Origin: Fructobacillus tropaeoli
GTDB taxonomy: Bacteria; Bacillota; Bacilli; Lactobacillales; Lactobacillaceae
NCBI RefSeq assembly: GCF_001047135.2
Contig: NZ_DF968079.1
Coordinates: forward strand, 176,663 to 240,662
Reading direction: 5' to 3'
Length of the DNA: 64,000 nucleotides
Part shown: piece by piece, positions 53,672 to 63,463 of the stretch
Numbering within the stretch: the stretch's first letter is position 1
Layout of the letters: each line of letters opens with the position of its first letter
Position numbers and translations under genes: made by a program
The notes under the pieces: model-generated
What the model saw: the letters and a program-made list of their open reading frames with translations, nothing else
Told to the model about the DNA's origin: nothing
Database searches by the model: none

Positions 53672-54562
53672 CTACCGATCTCCTAAAATACGAACTTCAG
53701 GTTCTAGGCGAACATGGTACTCCTCAAAAACTTTTTCTTGAACAAGGTGAATTAAGTCTTCGTAGTCATTGCCCGTTCCTTGATCCATGTTGACCATAAA
53801 ACCGGCATGCTTCTTCGATACTTCAACTCCACCGACACGTGTACCTTGCAATCCGGCATCCATAATCAACTTGCCAGCGAAGTAGCCAGTTGGTCTCTTA
53901 AAGACGGAACCATTCGATGGCCATGACAAGGGTTGCTTGTTGGCACGGGCAAGGTTAACCTGATCCATTTTTTCTTGAATAGCCTGTTGGTCACCAGGTG
54001 CCAGGTCAAAGGTTGCCTGGACGATAACCCCGCCGTTTTCCTGAAAAACAGAATGACGGTAGCCAAACTCTAATTCATCCTTTGTAAAAGTCTTTAAGCT
54101 TAAATCAGGCATCACTGCTAATACAAAGGAAACGACCATATCGGCTTGTCCACCATAAGCACCGGCGTTCATGAAGACCGCCCCACCAACGGAGCCGGGA
54201 ATCCCAGCCGACCATTCCAATCCAGTTAAGGACTTATCACGGGCTAAGGCAGCCAACCAAATAATGTCACAGCCAGCCTGGGCTAGCAGTTGATTATTTT
54301 CTTGCTGAACGGCCTTGAGTTCGGTCATCAAAATCACCAAACCTCGTAGGCCACCAGAACGAACCACCAAGTTGGACAGCCGACCAAAAACATGAACCGG
54401 CAGGCTTTCGTGCTTGGCCCAATCCAGCAAGGCGGTCAACTCAGCTATTGAAGTTGGAATCGCCAAATAATCCGCTACGCCACCAGCTTGAGTATAGGCG
54501 TAGGGTGCAATTTCTTGCTCTTTTTGTATTAAACCTTGGGCAATTTGCATAGTATTCTCCAT
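53672..54562 (-). CDS. murB: UDP-N-acetylenolpyruvoylglucosamine reductase
   Basis: FAD/NADPH-dependent second step of UDP-MurNAc synthesis. About 296 aa. FAD-binding region YTQAGGVADYLAIP, then GSVGGAVFMNAGAYGG with the active-site Tyr/Ser area, FGYRHSVFQ, and GSVFKRPTGYFAGKLI near the C-terminus with the catalytic Ser and Glu. The open frame extends into the terminator hairpin at 54613-54645, so the start must be at 54562 (or 54550, which has its own GGAG). First gene of murB-antiporter-cdaA-cdaR-glmM. Confidence 0.95.
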   Translation of the reverse strand: MENTMQIAQGLIQKEQEIAPYAYTQAGGVADYLAIPTSIAELTALLDWAKHESLPVHVFGRLSNLVVRSGGLRGLVILMTELKAVQQENNQLLAQAGCDIIWLAALARDKSLTGLEWSAGIPGSVGGAVFMNAGAYGGQADMVVSFVLAVMPDLSLKTFTKDELEFGYRHSVFQENGGVIVQATFDLAPGDQQAIQEKMDQVNLARANKQPLSWPSNGSVFKRPTGYFAGKLIMDAGLQGTRVGGVEVSKKHAGFMVNMDQGTGNDYEDLIHLVQEKVFEEYHVRLEPEVRILGDR

Positions 54563-54612
54563 TAGTATCCTATCTTCTCTATCATACCAAACTTTACCGT
54601 TTTCATAGGAAG

Positions 54613-54645
54613 AAAAAAGACGGCGCAAGAGCACCGTCTTTCTTG
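54613..54645 (-). terminator. Terminator of the mutSL-DUF1456 unit
   Basis: AAGAAAGACGGTGCTC-TTGC-GCCGTCTTTTTT on the minus strand, 35 bases past the DUF1456 stop. It marks the boundary before the murB operon. Confidence 0.85.
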
Positions 54646-54678
54646 AATTTGTTTCAACTATTCGGACAAAGGACCGTT

Positions 54679-55164
54679 TTAACGGTACTTCTTGCCCATT
54701 CCGGCTAACAACTTGCGCAAATAACGATCGCCAGCTGGTCGGTAATTTCGGTGGTCAGGGCGACGCAATATCGCCGATAATTCACCGTTTGAGACCTTCG
54801 CCCCTGCCAATGCCAATAATTGTTGCAAGTCATCCGATGTGTAAGCCATGGCAATCTTGATTTTTTTGATGGCAACATTATTGACCAAATCAGCCTTGGT
54901 CATATCAAAGTTAGGTGGCACTACTTGCCCATCTTTGTCCAGGCGTTCACCACGCTTATCAATCACCAAGCCATTCAAAAAAGCCTCCAAATCATGAGCT
55001 GAAAGTGCCTGATCTGGTTGACTATCATCTTCTTGTTTTGTCAAAATTCGGTCTAAATCCTTTTGCGTCAATTTGACGCCACCGACGGCAAAAAGTCGAA
55101 TGACATCTTGATTAGATAAATCAAGGGCATAGCGCAACCGAATTATTGTATCGTTATAGTTCAT
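54679..55164 (-). CDS. YehS family protein (DUF1456)
   Basis: 161 aa with two similar copies of a short helical repeat: NDTIIRLRYALDLSNQDVIR at the start and VAIKKIKIAMAYTSDDLQQL in the second half. Each is followed by a Gly-Ala/Val-K motif (AVGGVKLTQKDL and ALAGAKVSNGEL). No function is established for DUF1456. It follows mutL by 85 bases and has the terminator at 54613. Confidence 0.88.
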   Translation of the reverse strand: MNYNDTIIRLRYALDLSNQDVIRLFAVGGVKLTQKDLDRILTKQEDDSQPDQALSAHDLEAFLNGLVIDKRGERLDKDGQVVPPNFDMTKADLVNNVAIKKIKIAMAYTSDDLQQLLALAGAKVSNGELSAILRRPDHRNYRPAGDRYLRKLLAGMGKKYR

Positions 55165-55249
55165 TAATTTTCCTTTGAAAATACGGCTAGTCGGGCGAAA
55201 TTATGCGCCCGAATTAAAAAGTTCATCATAAATATTGCCTAAACCCAGC

Positions 55250-57373
55250 TTAAAATGGATGGGTATCGTACGTCTGCCACGATTCATGTGAATCCTGGAT
55301 ACGCTTAAACATCCGCTCCATCTCCTTCAGAGTAAACGAAGTCAAAACTGGCCGACCATGAGGGCAATTATATGGATTTTCAGCTTGTGCTAAATCATGT
55401 AAGAGCGTCTTCGCTTCTTCGTCTGAAATATGCCAATTGGCCTTAATCGCCCGCTTACAAGACATCATAATCGCAGCCTTTTCACGAAAGGCTGCTACAG
55501 TAAGCTTACCATCATGAAGCACCCAGTCAATCATTTCTGCAATCGTGCTTTCAGCCTGATCAGCTAAAATCCAGGCCGGATGCTCATACAAAGCAATCGT
55601 ATTGGGTCCAAATTCTTCCAGGTGCAAACCAACCTGCTCAAAAATTTCATGAAAATCAGCAATCTTTAACATATCAGCGGTCGAATAAGTCAGAGTAATC
55701 GGTGCCAGCAATTGCTGCTGGTCCTCACCTACCTGGCCAACCACCCGTCGATAATACTCATAATTCAAGCGCTCTTGAGCAGCATGCTGGTCAATTAAGT
55801 ACAAATGGTTCTGGTCTTGGGCAAAGAGAAAGGTCCCGTGCATCTGGCCAATATAATCCAAACTAGGAAAACCTGTCTTTTTGCTAGTTTCATCACTTAA
55901 ATCCAAATCTTGATTAACGGGCTTAGGAGCCACTTTAGGCTGGTCCTGATTTTGCTGCCCGCTCAGCCCATCGTTTTGCTTTGAATCAAGATTCAAACCC
56001 ATGGCCTGGCTGGCTAATGCGGCCAGACCAGTATCAGCATGGGCATAAAGGCCACCATTCGCTTTAGTATCGCTAGTTGGCTGGTCAGTAGCGGTATCTT
56101 GCTGATAAGTTGCTAATGGTTCAGCAACCTTCGACTGAGGTTGATCTTCGTCCGCAAAAGCCGGCCGGTATTCTTCTTCGGCATAGCGGCTGGCAAAATC
56201 AGCAACTTTCACATCGGCTAGTTGGTTTTCGTCGTCAATCTCAACCACCCGGTCAGCCTTAACCGGAACAGAAAGGACCTCTTTAGCCGACTTCTTCACG
56301 GGAACGGTCGGCTCATCTACCGCTGCACCCGAACTTTCCTCTGTCTCACCCTGCCCCAAGTTATCGAGTGCAGCAGGAATCAGGTTTTCACCACTCAGTC
56401 GGTCAGCAATGACCTGCGTAATCAGCTCCGTCAGCTCCCCCTCTTCACTCAAACGAATCTCGGCCTTCTGAGGGTGAACATTGACATCAACCAAGAGTGG
56501 GTCCAACTCAATATTGATAGCACCAATTGGAAAACGGCCAACCATCAATTTTGAACCATAACCTGTACTAATCGCATTTGAAACAGAGAAATTTTTGACA
56601 AAACGGTGATTTACCAAAACGGCAAAATAAGACCGGGAAGACCGGGTCTGTTCTGGTAAGGACAAGTAGCCATTCACCTTAAAATGATCAGAAGCGCCCT
56701 CAAAAGCAACCATTTTTTCAGCCGTTTTTCGGTCATAAACAACTGCCAAGACCTGCCGCAAATCGCCATTACCCGGTGTTCTCACTAAAGTCTTACCATT
56801 ATGACTCAGTGTCAAGGCAACATTTGGGTAAGCCATGGCCAAGTGGTTGATGGTTTCCACCATCAGAGACATCTCGGTCTGTGGCTTTTTCAAATACTTT
56901 AGCCGAGCCGGTGTATTGTAAAACAGCGAACGTACGGCAACAATAGTCCCAAAGCGACCGGCGGTTGGCCCTTCTTGAGCCACCTGGCCACCTTTAACCT
57001 GGTAAAGAAAACCAGTTTCAGCTGTCTGCGTCCTGGTCTGCAAAGTCACATCAGCAACCGCCGCAATCGATGGCAAGGCTTCACCACGGAAACCCAAAGT
57101 CATGATATTAAACAAATCATGCCGGTCTTGTATTTTCGAAGTCGCGTGGCGAACAAAGGCCAGTGGTACTTCTTCTTGATCAATTCCCTGACCGTTGTCG
57201 ATCACCTTAATTAAATCTAGACCACTATTTTCAATCACAACTTCCACTTGAGTGGCATTAGCATCAATCGCGTTTTCAACCAATTCTTTGACCACGGAAG
57301 CGGGACGTTCAATCACCTCGCCGGCCGCAATTTGGTTGGCCAATAATTCAGGCAGTTCATGAATTTTAGTCAT
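55250..57373 (-). CDS. mutL: DNA mismatch repair protein MutL
   Basis: 707 aa. N-terminal GHKL ATPase: IAAGEVIERPASVVKELVEN, DNGQGI, GFRGEALPSI. A disordered linker of about 170 residues is rich in Gln/Asp/Ala. The C-terminal endonuclease domain has LIDQHAAQERLNYEYY (DQHAxxExxxxE), SCKRAIKAN and CPHGRPVL. These motifs mark the endonuclease-active, methylation-independent type. The start overlaps the mutS stop by eight bases. Confidence 0.97.
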   Translation of the reverse strand: MTKIHELPELLANQIAAGEVIERPASVVKELVENAIDANATQVEVVIENSGLDLIKVIDNGQGIDQEEVPLAFVRHATSKIQDRHDLFNIMTLGFRGEALPSIAAVADVTLQTRTQTAETGFLYQVKGGQVAQEGPTAGRFGTIVAVRSLFYNTPARLKYLKKPQTEMSLMVETINHLAMAYPNVALTLSHNGKTLVRTPGNGDLRQVLAVVYDRKTAEKMVAFEGASDHFKVNGYLSLPEQTRSSRSYFAVLVNHRFVKNFSVSNAISTGYGSKLMVGRFPIGAINIELDPLLVDVNVHPQKAEIRLSEEGELTELITQVIADRLSGENLIPAALDNLGQGETEESSGAAVDEPTVPVKKSAKEVLSVPVKADRVVEIDDENQLADVKVADFASRYAEEEYRPAFADEDQPQSKVAEPLATYQQDTATDQPTSDTKANGGLYAHADTGLAALASQAMGLNLDSKQNDGLSGQQNQDQPKVAPKPVNQDLDLSDETSKKTGFPSLDYIGQMHGTFLFAQDQNHLYLIDQHAAQERLNYEYYRRVVGQVGEDQQQLLAPITLTYSTADMLKIADFHEIFEQVGLHLEEFGPNTIALYEHPAWILADQAESTIAEMIDWVLHDGKLTVAAFREKAAIMMSCKRAIKANWHISDEEAKTLLHDLAQAENPYNCPHGRPVLTSFTLKEMERMFKRIQDSHESWQTYDTHPF

Positions 57374-60101
57374 TTTCTTGCCTCATTTCCTGTAATTTGG
57401 CAATCAAGTTCAGGGCTGCCAACGGAGTCAACTGGTTAAGGTTCACCCGATCGAGTTCATCAAGGGCTTTCTGGTCAGCCGGATTAATTGAATCCACTTC
57501 TACTGGTGCTGGCATTTCCTTAGCAGGTGCAATCTCAAAGAGCGGGATATCTTGTGCCAAACCATCTCCAATTGGCAGTGCCCCAGTTGAAGCACTTGTC
57601 TCCGCCTGACTAGCAGTGCTAGTAACAGCAGCGTTTGAATTCACAGAAGACGTCTCTTCAACACCTTCTACTTGCCCCGCTCCCTGCGCTTCCAAGGCCT
57701 TTAAAATCGACTCGGCATTCGTTAAGAGCGACTTAGGTAATCCTGCCAAGGCAGCTACCTGGATTCCATAAGAACGGTCGGCTGCTCCTGGCTGAACCTG
57801 GTGTAAGAAGTGCAAAGTCCCATCGTCTGTTAGCTGCGCCCCAACATGGACGTTTTGAATGGCCGGGTGACTAGCTGCCAAAGCCGTTAACTCATGGTAG
57901 TGGGTAGCAAAAATCGTTGTCGCATGGAGATTTTGATCCAAGTACTCAATAATTGCCTGTGCCAAAGCCATTCCATCGTAAGTGGCCGTACCTCGTCCTA
58001 ATTCATCAAATAAAATCAGTGACTGTGAGGTTGCACCTTGCAGCGCCAAGTTTGCCTCGGCCATTTCAACCATAAAGGTTGACCGACCGTTAACAAGGTC
58101 ATCATTAGCCCCGATTCGGGTAAAGATTTGATCAAAAATTGGTAAAATCGCCTCATCGGCTGGCACGAAGGACCCCATTTGAGCCAACACCACGATTAAG
58201 GCAACCTGGCGCATGTACGTTGACTTACCAGCCATATTCGGTCCGGTTACCAGTTGAATCTTGGTTTTTTCGTCAAAGAAGACATCATTGGCAACATATT
58301 CACCGGGTCCCAAAAGGGATTCGATTACTGGGTGGCGGCCCTGCTTAATCGTTAATGCCCGGTCGCCATCTGTTTTAAACGCTGGCTTGGTAAAATGACG
58401 ATTTTCAGCAACATCAGCCAAGGCAGCCAAGACATCAAGCCGGGCAATCTTTTGCGCTAATGTCTGCAAGCGACTGATTTCTTCCTTGACCTTGGCGCGG
58501 ATAGCCAAGAATAAATCATATTCACGGTCAAAGCGTTTTGTCTGCGCTGCAAAAATCAGGTCCTCGTGTTCCTTCAATTCGGGCGTGGTAAACCGCTCCG
58601 CATTCGTCAATGTCTGCTTGCGATGGTAACGTCCCTCTTCTAATTTGTCGAGGTTCACCTTGGTCACTTCGATAAAGTAACCAAAGTTTTTGTTGTACTT
58701 GACCTTTAAAGTCGAAATGCCAGTCGCTTCTTGTTCTTGCTTTTGATAAGCTGCTAACCAATCTTGGTTATCGGCCAAGGCCTGGTTGTAAGAATCAACC
58801 AAATCATCATAACCCGGCTTGATTAAATCGCCATCACGAACTGAAATTGGTGGCTCAGGGACAATGGCTTGGTCAATCAGGCTCGCCAAATCAAGTAATG
58901 GGTCGATTTCTTCACCAGCAGCCTGCAAGATTGGGTTAACATGGTCAGCCTTCAAGGCAGCCTGCATGTCCGGTACTGCCTGAAGTGAGCGCTTTAATTG
59001 CACCAAATCACGGGCATTAATGGTCCCTAAAGCAGCTTTAGCGGCCAAACGTTCCAAGTCATAAACGTACTTTAATTGCTCCTGGACCGTTCCCCGGGTG
59101 AAAAAGTCATCCTTAAAAGCAGCCACAGCATCCTGCCGAGCCTGAATCTTCTCTAAATCCTTCAAAGGCTTAATCAGCCACTGCTTCAACAGCCGACCAC
59201 CCATGGCCGTCTTCGTCTGGTCTAAGAGCGCAAAAAGAGATCCAGCCTTTTGCTTGGTCCGCGCGTTTTCAACCAAGTCCAGGTTGACCCGTGTTACCTG
59301 GTTAAACACCAAATAGGCCTGGCGCTCATATGTTTGAACCGGCATAATGTGATCCAAAGACCGCTTTTGCGTATCAAATAGGTACTGAAGAAGTAGCCCA
59401 GTAACCGTCTGCTTCGCCGTATTTTTTAAATCTTTCGTTAAATAAGTAATCGTAGCGGAAGGCTGAACGGGTCCCTGATAGGAAACGACCAGTCCCTTTT
59501 CGCCAATGGCATCCGCCAATGCTGGAGTTGAAAAATCGCCCTCTTTTGCTAAGACGACTTCCTTCACCTCCAAAGCGCCTAATTCATCTAAAACGGCGCT
59601 CTCATCCATCAATCCCGTTGCCTTCAGTTCACCAGTTGAAAGATCGATATAAGACAAGGCAAAAGCTGCCTGGTCGGCATCCCCCGGACGTGATCCGGTT
59701 GCCACCACAGCAGCCAAAAAGTTATTATCCTTGCCATCCCCATTCTTTGAGGAGAGCTTCGTCCCCGGCGTAATTAACTGGACAACATCCCGTTTAACCA
59801 TCCCCTTAGCCGTTGCCGGATCTTCCATTTGCTCAACAATGGCCACCTTATGACCAGCATCGACCAAGATGTCGATATAGGCCGACACGGCATGGTGAGG
59901 AATCCCGGCCATCGGAATTGGTTCGGCCGAATTTTTATTTCGTGCCGTTAAAGTTAACTCGAGAATTTTGGCCCCTTTAATCGCATCATCTTCAAAGAGC
60001 TCATAAAAATCGCCCATTCGGTAAAACACGAAGGCATCGGGGTATTGGTCCTTAATTTGATGGTACTGCACCATCATCGGGGTTGGTTCTTTTGTCGCCA
60101 T
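57366..60101 (-). CDS. mutS: DNA mismatch repair protein MutS
   Basis: 911 aa. Mismatch-binding domain with the Phe-x-Glu element in MGDFYELFEDDA, connector, lever and clamp domains. The C-terminal ATPase has LVTGPNMAGKSTYMRQ, Walker B LILFDELGRGTATYDG and TIFATHYHEL. A Ser/Thr/Ala-rich linker near 805-850 precedes the final MutL/clamp-binding helix. First gene of mutSL. Confidence 0.97.
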   Translation of the reverse strand: MATKEPTPMMVQYHQIKDQYPDAFVFYRMGDFYELFEDDAIKGAKILELTLTARNKNSAEPIPMAGIPHHAVSAYIDILVDAGHKVAIVEQMEDPATAKGMVKRDVVQLITPGTKLSSKNGDGKDNNFLAAVVATGSRPGDADQAAFALSYIDLSTGELKATGLMDESAVLDELGALEVKEVVLAKEGDFSTPALADAIGEKGLVVSYQGPVQPSATITYLTKDLKNTAKQTVTGLLLQYLFDTQKRSLDHIMPVQTYERQAYLVFNQVTRVNLDLVENARTKQKAGSLFALLDQTKTAMGGRLLKQWLIKPLKDLEKIQARQDAVAAFKDDFFTRGTVQEQLKYVYDLERLAAKAALGTINARDLVQLKRSLQAVPDMQAALKADHVNPILQAAGEEIDPLLDLASLIDQAIVPEPPISVRDGDLIKPGYDDLVDSYNQALADNQDWLAAYQKQEQEATGISTLKVKYNKNFGYFIEVTKVNLDKLEEGRYHRKQTLTNAERFTTPELKEHEDLIFAAQTKRFDREYDLFLAIRAKVKEEISRLQTLAQKIARLDVLAALADVAENRHFTKPAFKTDGDRALTIKQGRHPVIESLLGPGEYVANDVFFDEKTKIQLVTGPNMAGKSTYMRQVALIVVLAQMGSFVPADEAILPIFDQIFTRIGANDDLVNGRSTFMVEMAEANLALQGATSQSLILFDELGRGTATYDGMALAQAIIEYLDQNLHATTIFATHYHELTALAASHPAIQNVHVGAQLTDDGTLHFLHQVQPGAADRSYGIQVAALAGLPKSLLTNAESILKALEAQGAGQVEGVEETSSVNSNAAVTSTASQAETSASTGALPIGDGLAQDIPLFEIAPAKEMPAPVEVDSINPADQKALDELDRVNLNQLTPLAALNLIAKLQEMRQEND

Positions 60102-60194
60102 GAATGGCCCTCCTCTTAACAGTTTTTAAGCGATGTTACCGTTGTTCTTGCCTTTCACTGCCATTTGACGAGTCAGATTGACAAAAGACTTCTT

Positions 60195-60791
60195 TTATTC
60201 ACTAATTTGATAACCATCTTTTAATAAATCAGCAAAGCTCACCACCGGCTTTGGCTCTGCTGGATAATCCAAAACCGCTTTTTGCATCCAGACCAAATCG
60301 TACCAAGTATCAAACTTATAGCCAATCCGGTCAAAGGCGCCAACATAGCGGTAGCCCATGTGCTCATGAAAATCACGACTATTTGATGTCAGATGTTCAT
60401 CATCGACCTTTGGCACGGCGATGCAGGCATTCACATTGATAATGTTTTGATCACGAGAAATTTGCTCAATAATTTTGTACAGGCGCTTACCTAAACCATG
60501 GTGACGCTCGTCCTGGCGAATATAAATTGAGGCTTCAACCGACCAGGCATAGGCTTGGCGTGAACCCATCGGACTCGTATAAGCATAACCCAAAATCACG
60601 CCATCCAAAACGGCCACGATGTATGGATGCGTCTTTAACGTTGTTTCAATCCGTGCTTGAAACTCAGCAACCGTCGGTACATCGTACTCAAAGGTAATGG
60701 CTGTTTCTCGAATGTAGGGCGCATAAATCGCTAATAATTCGGCCGCATCGGCTGCTGTTGCTGGACGGAAAATAATTTGATCTGTTGCCAT
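60195..60791 (-). CDS. GNAT-family N-acetyltransferase
   Basis: 198 aa. Acetyl-CoA motif RQDERHHGLGKRLYKII, preceded by the beta4 strand AYAWSVEASIYI. The opening RPATAADAAELLAIYAPYIRETAITFEYD matches the phosphinothricin/methionine-sulfone acetyltransferase group. The substrate is unknown; such enzymes detoxify amino-acid analogues. A single gene. Confidence 0.85.
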   Translation of the reverse strand: MATDQIIFRPATAADAAELLAIYAPYIRETAITFEYDVPTVAEFQARIETTLKTHPYIVAVLDGVILGYAYTSPMGSRQAYAWSVEASIYIRQDERHHGLGKRLYKIIEQISRDQNIINVNACIAVPKVDDEHLTSNSRDFHEHMGYRYVGAFDRIGYKFDTWYDLVWMQKAVLDYPAEPKPVVSFADLLKDGYQISE

Positions 60792-60826
60792 GGTGATACC
60801 TCATCCTAAAAAGTATTTGAAATAAG

Positions 60827-60860
60827 AAAAGCCTACTTGTCAAACTGACAACTAGGCTTA
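60827..60860 (-). terminator. Terminator overlapping the end of the rRNA methyltransferase gene
   Basis: AAGCCTA-GTTGTCA-GTT-TGACAAG-TAGGCTTTTC on the minus strand; the left arm includes the stop codon. Confidence 0.82.
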
Positions 60861-62243
60861 TTTTGTCAGCACTGCCACTGCTTCCACATGGGTTGTTTGT
60901 GGGAACTGGTCAACCGGTTGGATAGCACCCTCAAGGGCGTAGCCATGGTCCACCAAATCCTTAATATCACGCACCATTGTCGCTGGGTTACATGAGACAT
61001 AAACCAGGCGCTTTGGGCTGATTTCACTAACGGCTTCAATAAAATCAGCTGTTAAGCCCTTGCGAGGCGGATCAACAAAGACGACATCCGCCTTGAGGCC
61101 TTCTTCAGCCCACTTAAGCATCTGACTTGGCGCATCGGCCGCAACAAAGTGACTATTGGTGACCTGGTTAATGCGTGCGTTTTCCTCAGCATCGTCAATG
61201 GCCGCTTCGACCAATTCGACCCCATAGACTTCGGCCACATCGTTCGCCACAGTCAAAGCAATCGTTCCGATTCCACAGTAGGCATCAATCACGATATCGG
61301 TCTTCTTCAATTCAGCCTTTTCCTTCGCCAACTGGTAAAGCTTAGCAGTTGTTTCAGGGTTGACCTGGTAGAAAGAATTAGGGCCAATCAGGTACTTCTT
61401 GCCAAGCAAGATATCCTCAATGGCTGGCTTGCCCCACAAGACCTTATTTTGATAGCCCATAATCACATTTGTTTGGGCCTTATTGACATTTTGAATCACC
61501 GATTCAAGCTTTGGCAAGCGCGCCTTTAGTTCGGCTGCAATTGCCTCTGCCTCTGGTAACTTCTTGGTTTTCGTCACCAAAACAACCATTAATTCACCGG
61601 TTGCTTTACCAATTCGAGCCATCACATGGCGGATAACACCACGGTCCTCTTCTTCATCATAGGCCGAAATGCCAAACTCTTGTAAAACATCCCGTGTCAC
61701 GCGAATTGCTTCATCCACGGCTGAGTCTTGGATATAGAAAGAATCGGTCGGAATCAATTTGTGCGATCCACGACGGAAAAAGCCGGTTTCTAGGCGACCG
61801 TTAATCATTCGCGCTGGTACTTGCGCCTTATTCCGGTAATGGGTTGGGTCTGCCATCCCAATTGTATCGGCCACCTCAACATCGAGGCGGGCCTTCTTAA
61901 ATAGTTCCTGCACCTGAGACTTTTTCCAGGCCAACTGGGCCGGATAAGCTAAGTTGGCTAATGGCGCAATCCCTGTCGTTAAGGCCAACTGGTCCGTTAG
62001 TTCAACTCGGTCTGCTGATTTTTCCAACAAACGTTGTACACGGGCAAAACCGTAATTTTTTAGGACCTTTGTCACCAAGATTTCGGCCTTTTCACCTGGA
62101 AGAGCATCGGTTACAAAGAGCGGAAAACCATCCACCTTCGCCACGCCAAGGCCTTGATAAGTTAAATCGGTCACTGAAGCAGTGATGACTTCATTTTTAT
62201 GGACCGGAGCGGCCTGTTTAATTGTGCGGTTGGCTTTAGCCAT
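60858..62243 (-). CDS. 23S rRNA (uracil-5)-methyltransferase, RlmCD type
   Basis: 461 aa, TrmA/RlmD family. An N-terminal TRAM domain (VITASVTDLTYQGLGVAKVD), then a Rossmann domain with DAYCGIGTIAL, VFVDPPRKGL and the catalytic Cys in VYVSCNPATMVRD. The [4Fe-4S] cysteines usually found between TRAM and catalytic domain are absent: the region reads LALTTGIAPLANLAYPAQL with no Cys at all. So it is a cluster-free form. The start is three bases upstream of the dgkB-like gene stop. Confidence 0.92.
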   Translation of the reverse strand: MAKANRTIKQAAPVHKNEVITASVTDLTYQGLGVAKVDGFPLFVTDALPGEKAEILVTKVLKNYGFARVQRLLEKSADRVELTDQLALTTGIAPLANLAYPAQLAWKKSQVQELFKKARLDVEVADTIGMADPTHYRNKAQVPARMINGRLETGFFRRGSHKLIPTDSFYIQDSAVDEAIRVTRDVLQEFGISAYDEEEDRGVIRHVMARIGKATGELMVVLVTKTKKLPEAEAIAAELKARLPKLESVIQNVNKAQTNVIMGYQNKVLWGKPAIEDILLGKKYLIGPNSFYQVNPETTAKLYQLAKEKAELKKTDIVIDAYCGIGTIALTVANDVAEVYGVELVEAAIDDAEENARINQVTNSHFVAADAPSQMLKWAEEGLKADVVFVDPPRKGLTADFIEAVSEISPKRLVYVSCNPATMVRDIKDLVDHGYALEGAIQPVDQFPQTTHVEAVAVLTK

Positions 62244-62245
62244 GC

Positions 62246-63310
62246 TTAGTTATTTTCCTTCTCATCTGCTTTTGGTTCGTGCTGGGTCGCCTCAAGGGCT
62301 TCAACCTGTTCCACGAACTCTTCTTGAATCTTAGCATTCGTTGCATCCACGTCAATAGCTGACAAATCGGCAACGAATTCAATATGTTGTTTTAAGTTCT
62401 CAAAGGTCATTGGCGCATCCCCACCATACTCACCATCAAGGTTCACCTTGATTGGGTGGTCATCTGATAGCGGTGTGATTTCAACCTTTGAAGTCTTCTT
62501 ATAAATCAGCTGTGGGTTATTTACGTGGGAACCGTTCAAAACCTGAGCGGCCAACTGCGTAATCTGCCACAGGTTAGCAGCCTTAACAATCAATAGCGTA
62601 AATTGACCGTCATCTAATTTGGCATCGGGCACAATGGATTCAAAGCCACCAACCGAATTGGTTAGAGCCAAGAAAATCATCGAGATGTCGCCATCATACT
62701 CGCCGTCATCATAAACAACCTTGGCCTTCACGGGTTCTAACCGGGTTAGTAGCTCGGCCCCCTTAACCAGGTAGGCCAGGTAACCGTAAAGTGACTTCAT
62801 CACGGACGGGACGGCATACGTTACTTCGGAAAGCGTTCCCAAGGCAGCAATATTCATGAAATAGCGGGCATCGGCCGGAGCCAAAATCTGCCCTTCCTCT
62901 TCCACTAAGCCACCTCGAGTCGAAATCCGACCGATATCCATCTTAATCGTCTGCCCTTTCAAAATCACCTTGGCAGCTTCCAATGGATCATCACGAGAAA
63001 CCTTTAGGGCTCGGGCGTAGTCGTTGGTTGTCCCAGCCGGAATAATCGCCATTTTAGGCCGACGCTTCAAGGGCGCAATCCCGTTGACAACCTCGTTGAT
63101 TGTCCCGTCACCACCAGCAGCTACGATTAAATCAAAGCCCTCGAAGGCGGCTCGGGTCGCTTCCTTTTGTGCTGAAAAAGGTTCCGGGGTGGTGGCATAG
63201 GTCGATGTTTCATACCCCGCCTCTTCGTACACTCGGATAATGTCTAACATTTCCCGTTTCGCTGTTTCCCGACCCGAACTGGGGTTATAGATAATTCGTG
63301 CTCGTTTCAT
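62246..63310 (-). CDS. dgkB: Diacylglycerol kinase DgkB-like lipid kinase
   Basis: 354 aa. Nucleotide-binding GGDGTINEVVNG and the PAGTTNDYARAL motif, in the order of DAGK catalytic domains; RARIIYNPSSG start. The soluble DgkB recycles diacylglycerol left by lipoteichoic acid synthesis. The C-terminal ~30 residues are acidic and hydrophilic. Co-linear with the methyltransferase gene, two bases between them. Confidence 0.94.
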   Translation of the reverse strand: MKRARIIYNPSSGRETAKREMLDIIRVYEEAGYETSTYATTPEPFSAQKEATRAAFEGFDLIVAAGGDGTINEVVNGIAPLKRRPKMAIIPAGTTNDYARALKVSRDDPLEAAKVILKGQTIKMDIGRISTRGGLVEEEGQILAPADARYFMNIAALGTLSEVTYAVPSVMKSLYGYLAYLVKGAELLTRLEPVKAKVVYDDGEYDGDISMIFLALTNSVGGFESIVPDAKLDDGQFTLLIVKAANLWQITQLAAQVLNGSHVNNPQLIYKKTSKVEITPLSDDHPIKVNLDGEYGGDAPMTFENLKQHIEFVADLSAIDVDATNAKIQEEFVEQVEALEATQHEPKADEKENN

Positions 63311-63382
63311 GACTCACCTGCAAAGCTTCCCGACCATTCCTAAAATCAGTAAAGCCTCGACTTCCTCCTAAAATATATGTAC

Positions 63383-63406
63383 AAAAGCCCGCAAAGCGGT
63401 GCTTTT
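63383..63406 (-). terminator. Terminator of gatB
   Basis: AAAAGCACCGC-TTT-GCGGGCTTTTG on the minus strand, about 60 bases after the gatB stop. Confidence 0.75.
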
Positions 63407-63463
63407 ATGACAGTAACAAGGCCAACTACTTTGGTCAACCAACAATTACTGTTTGATTATTGG

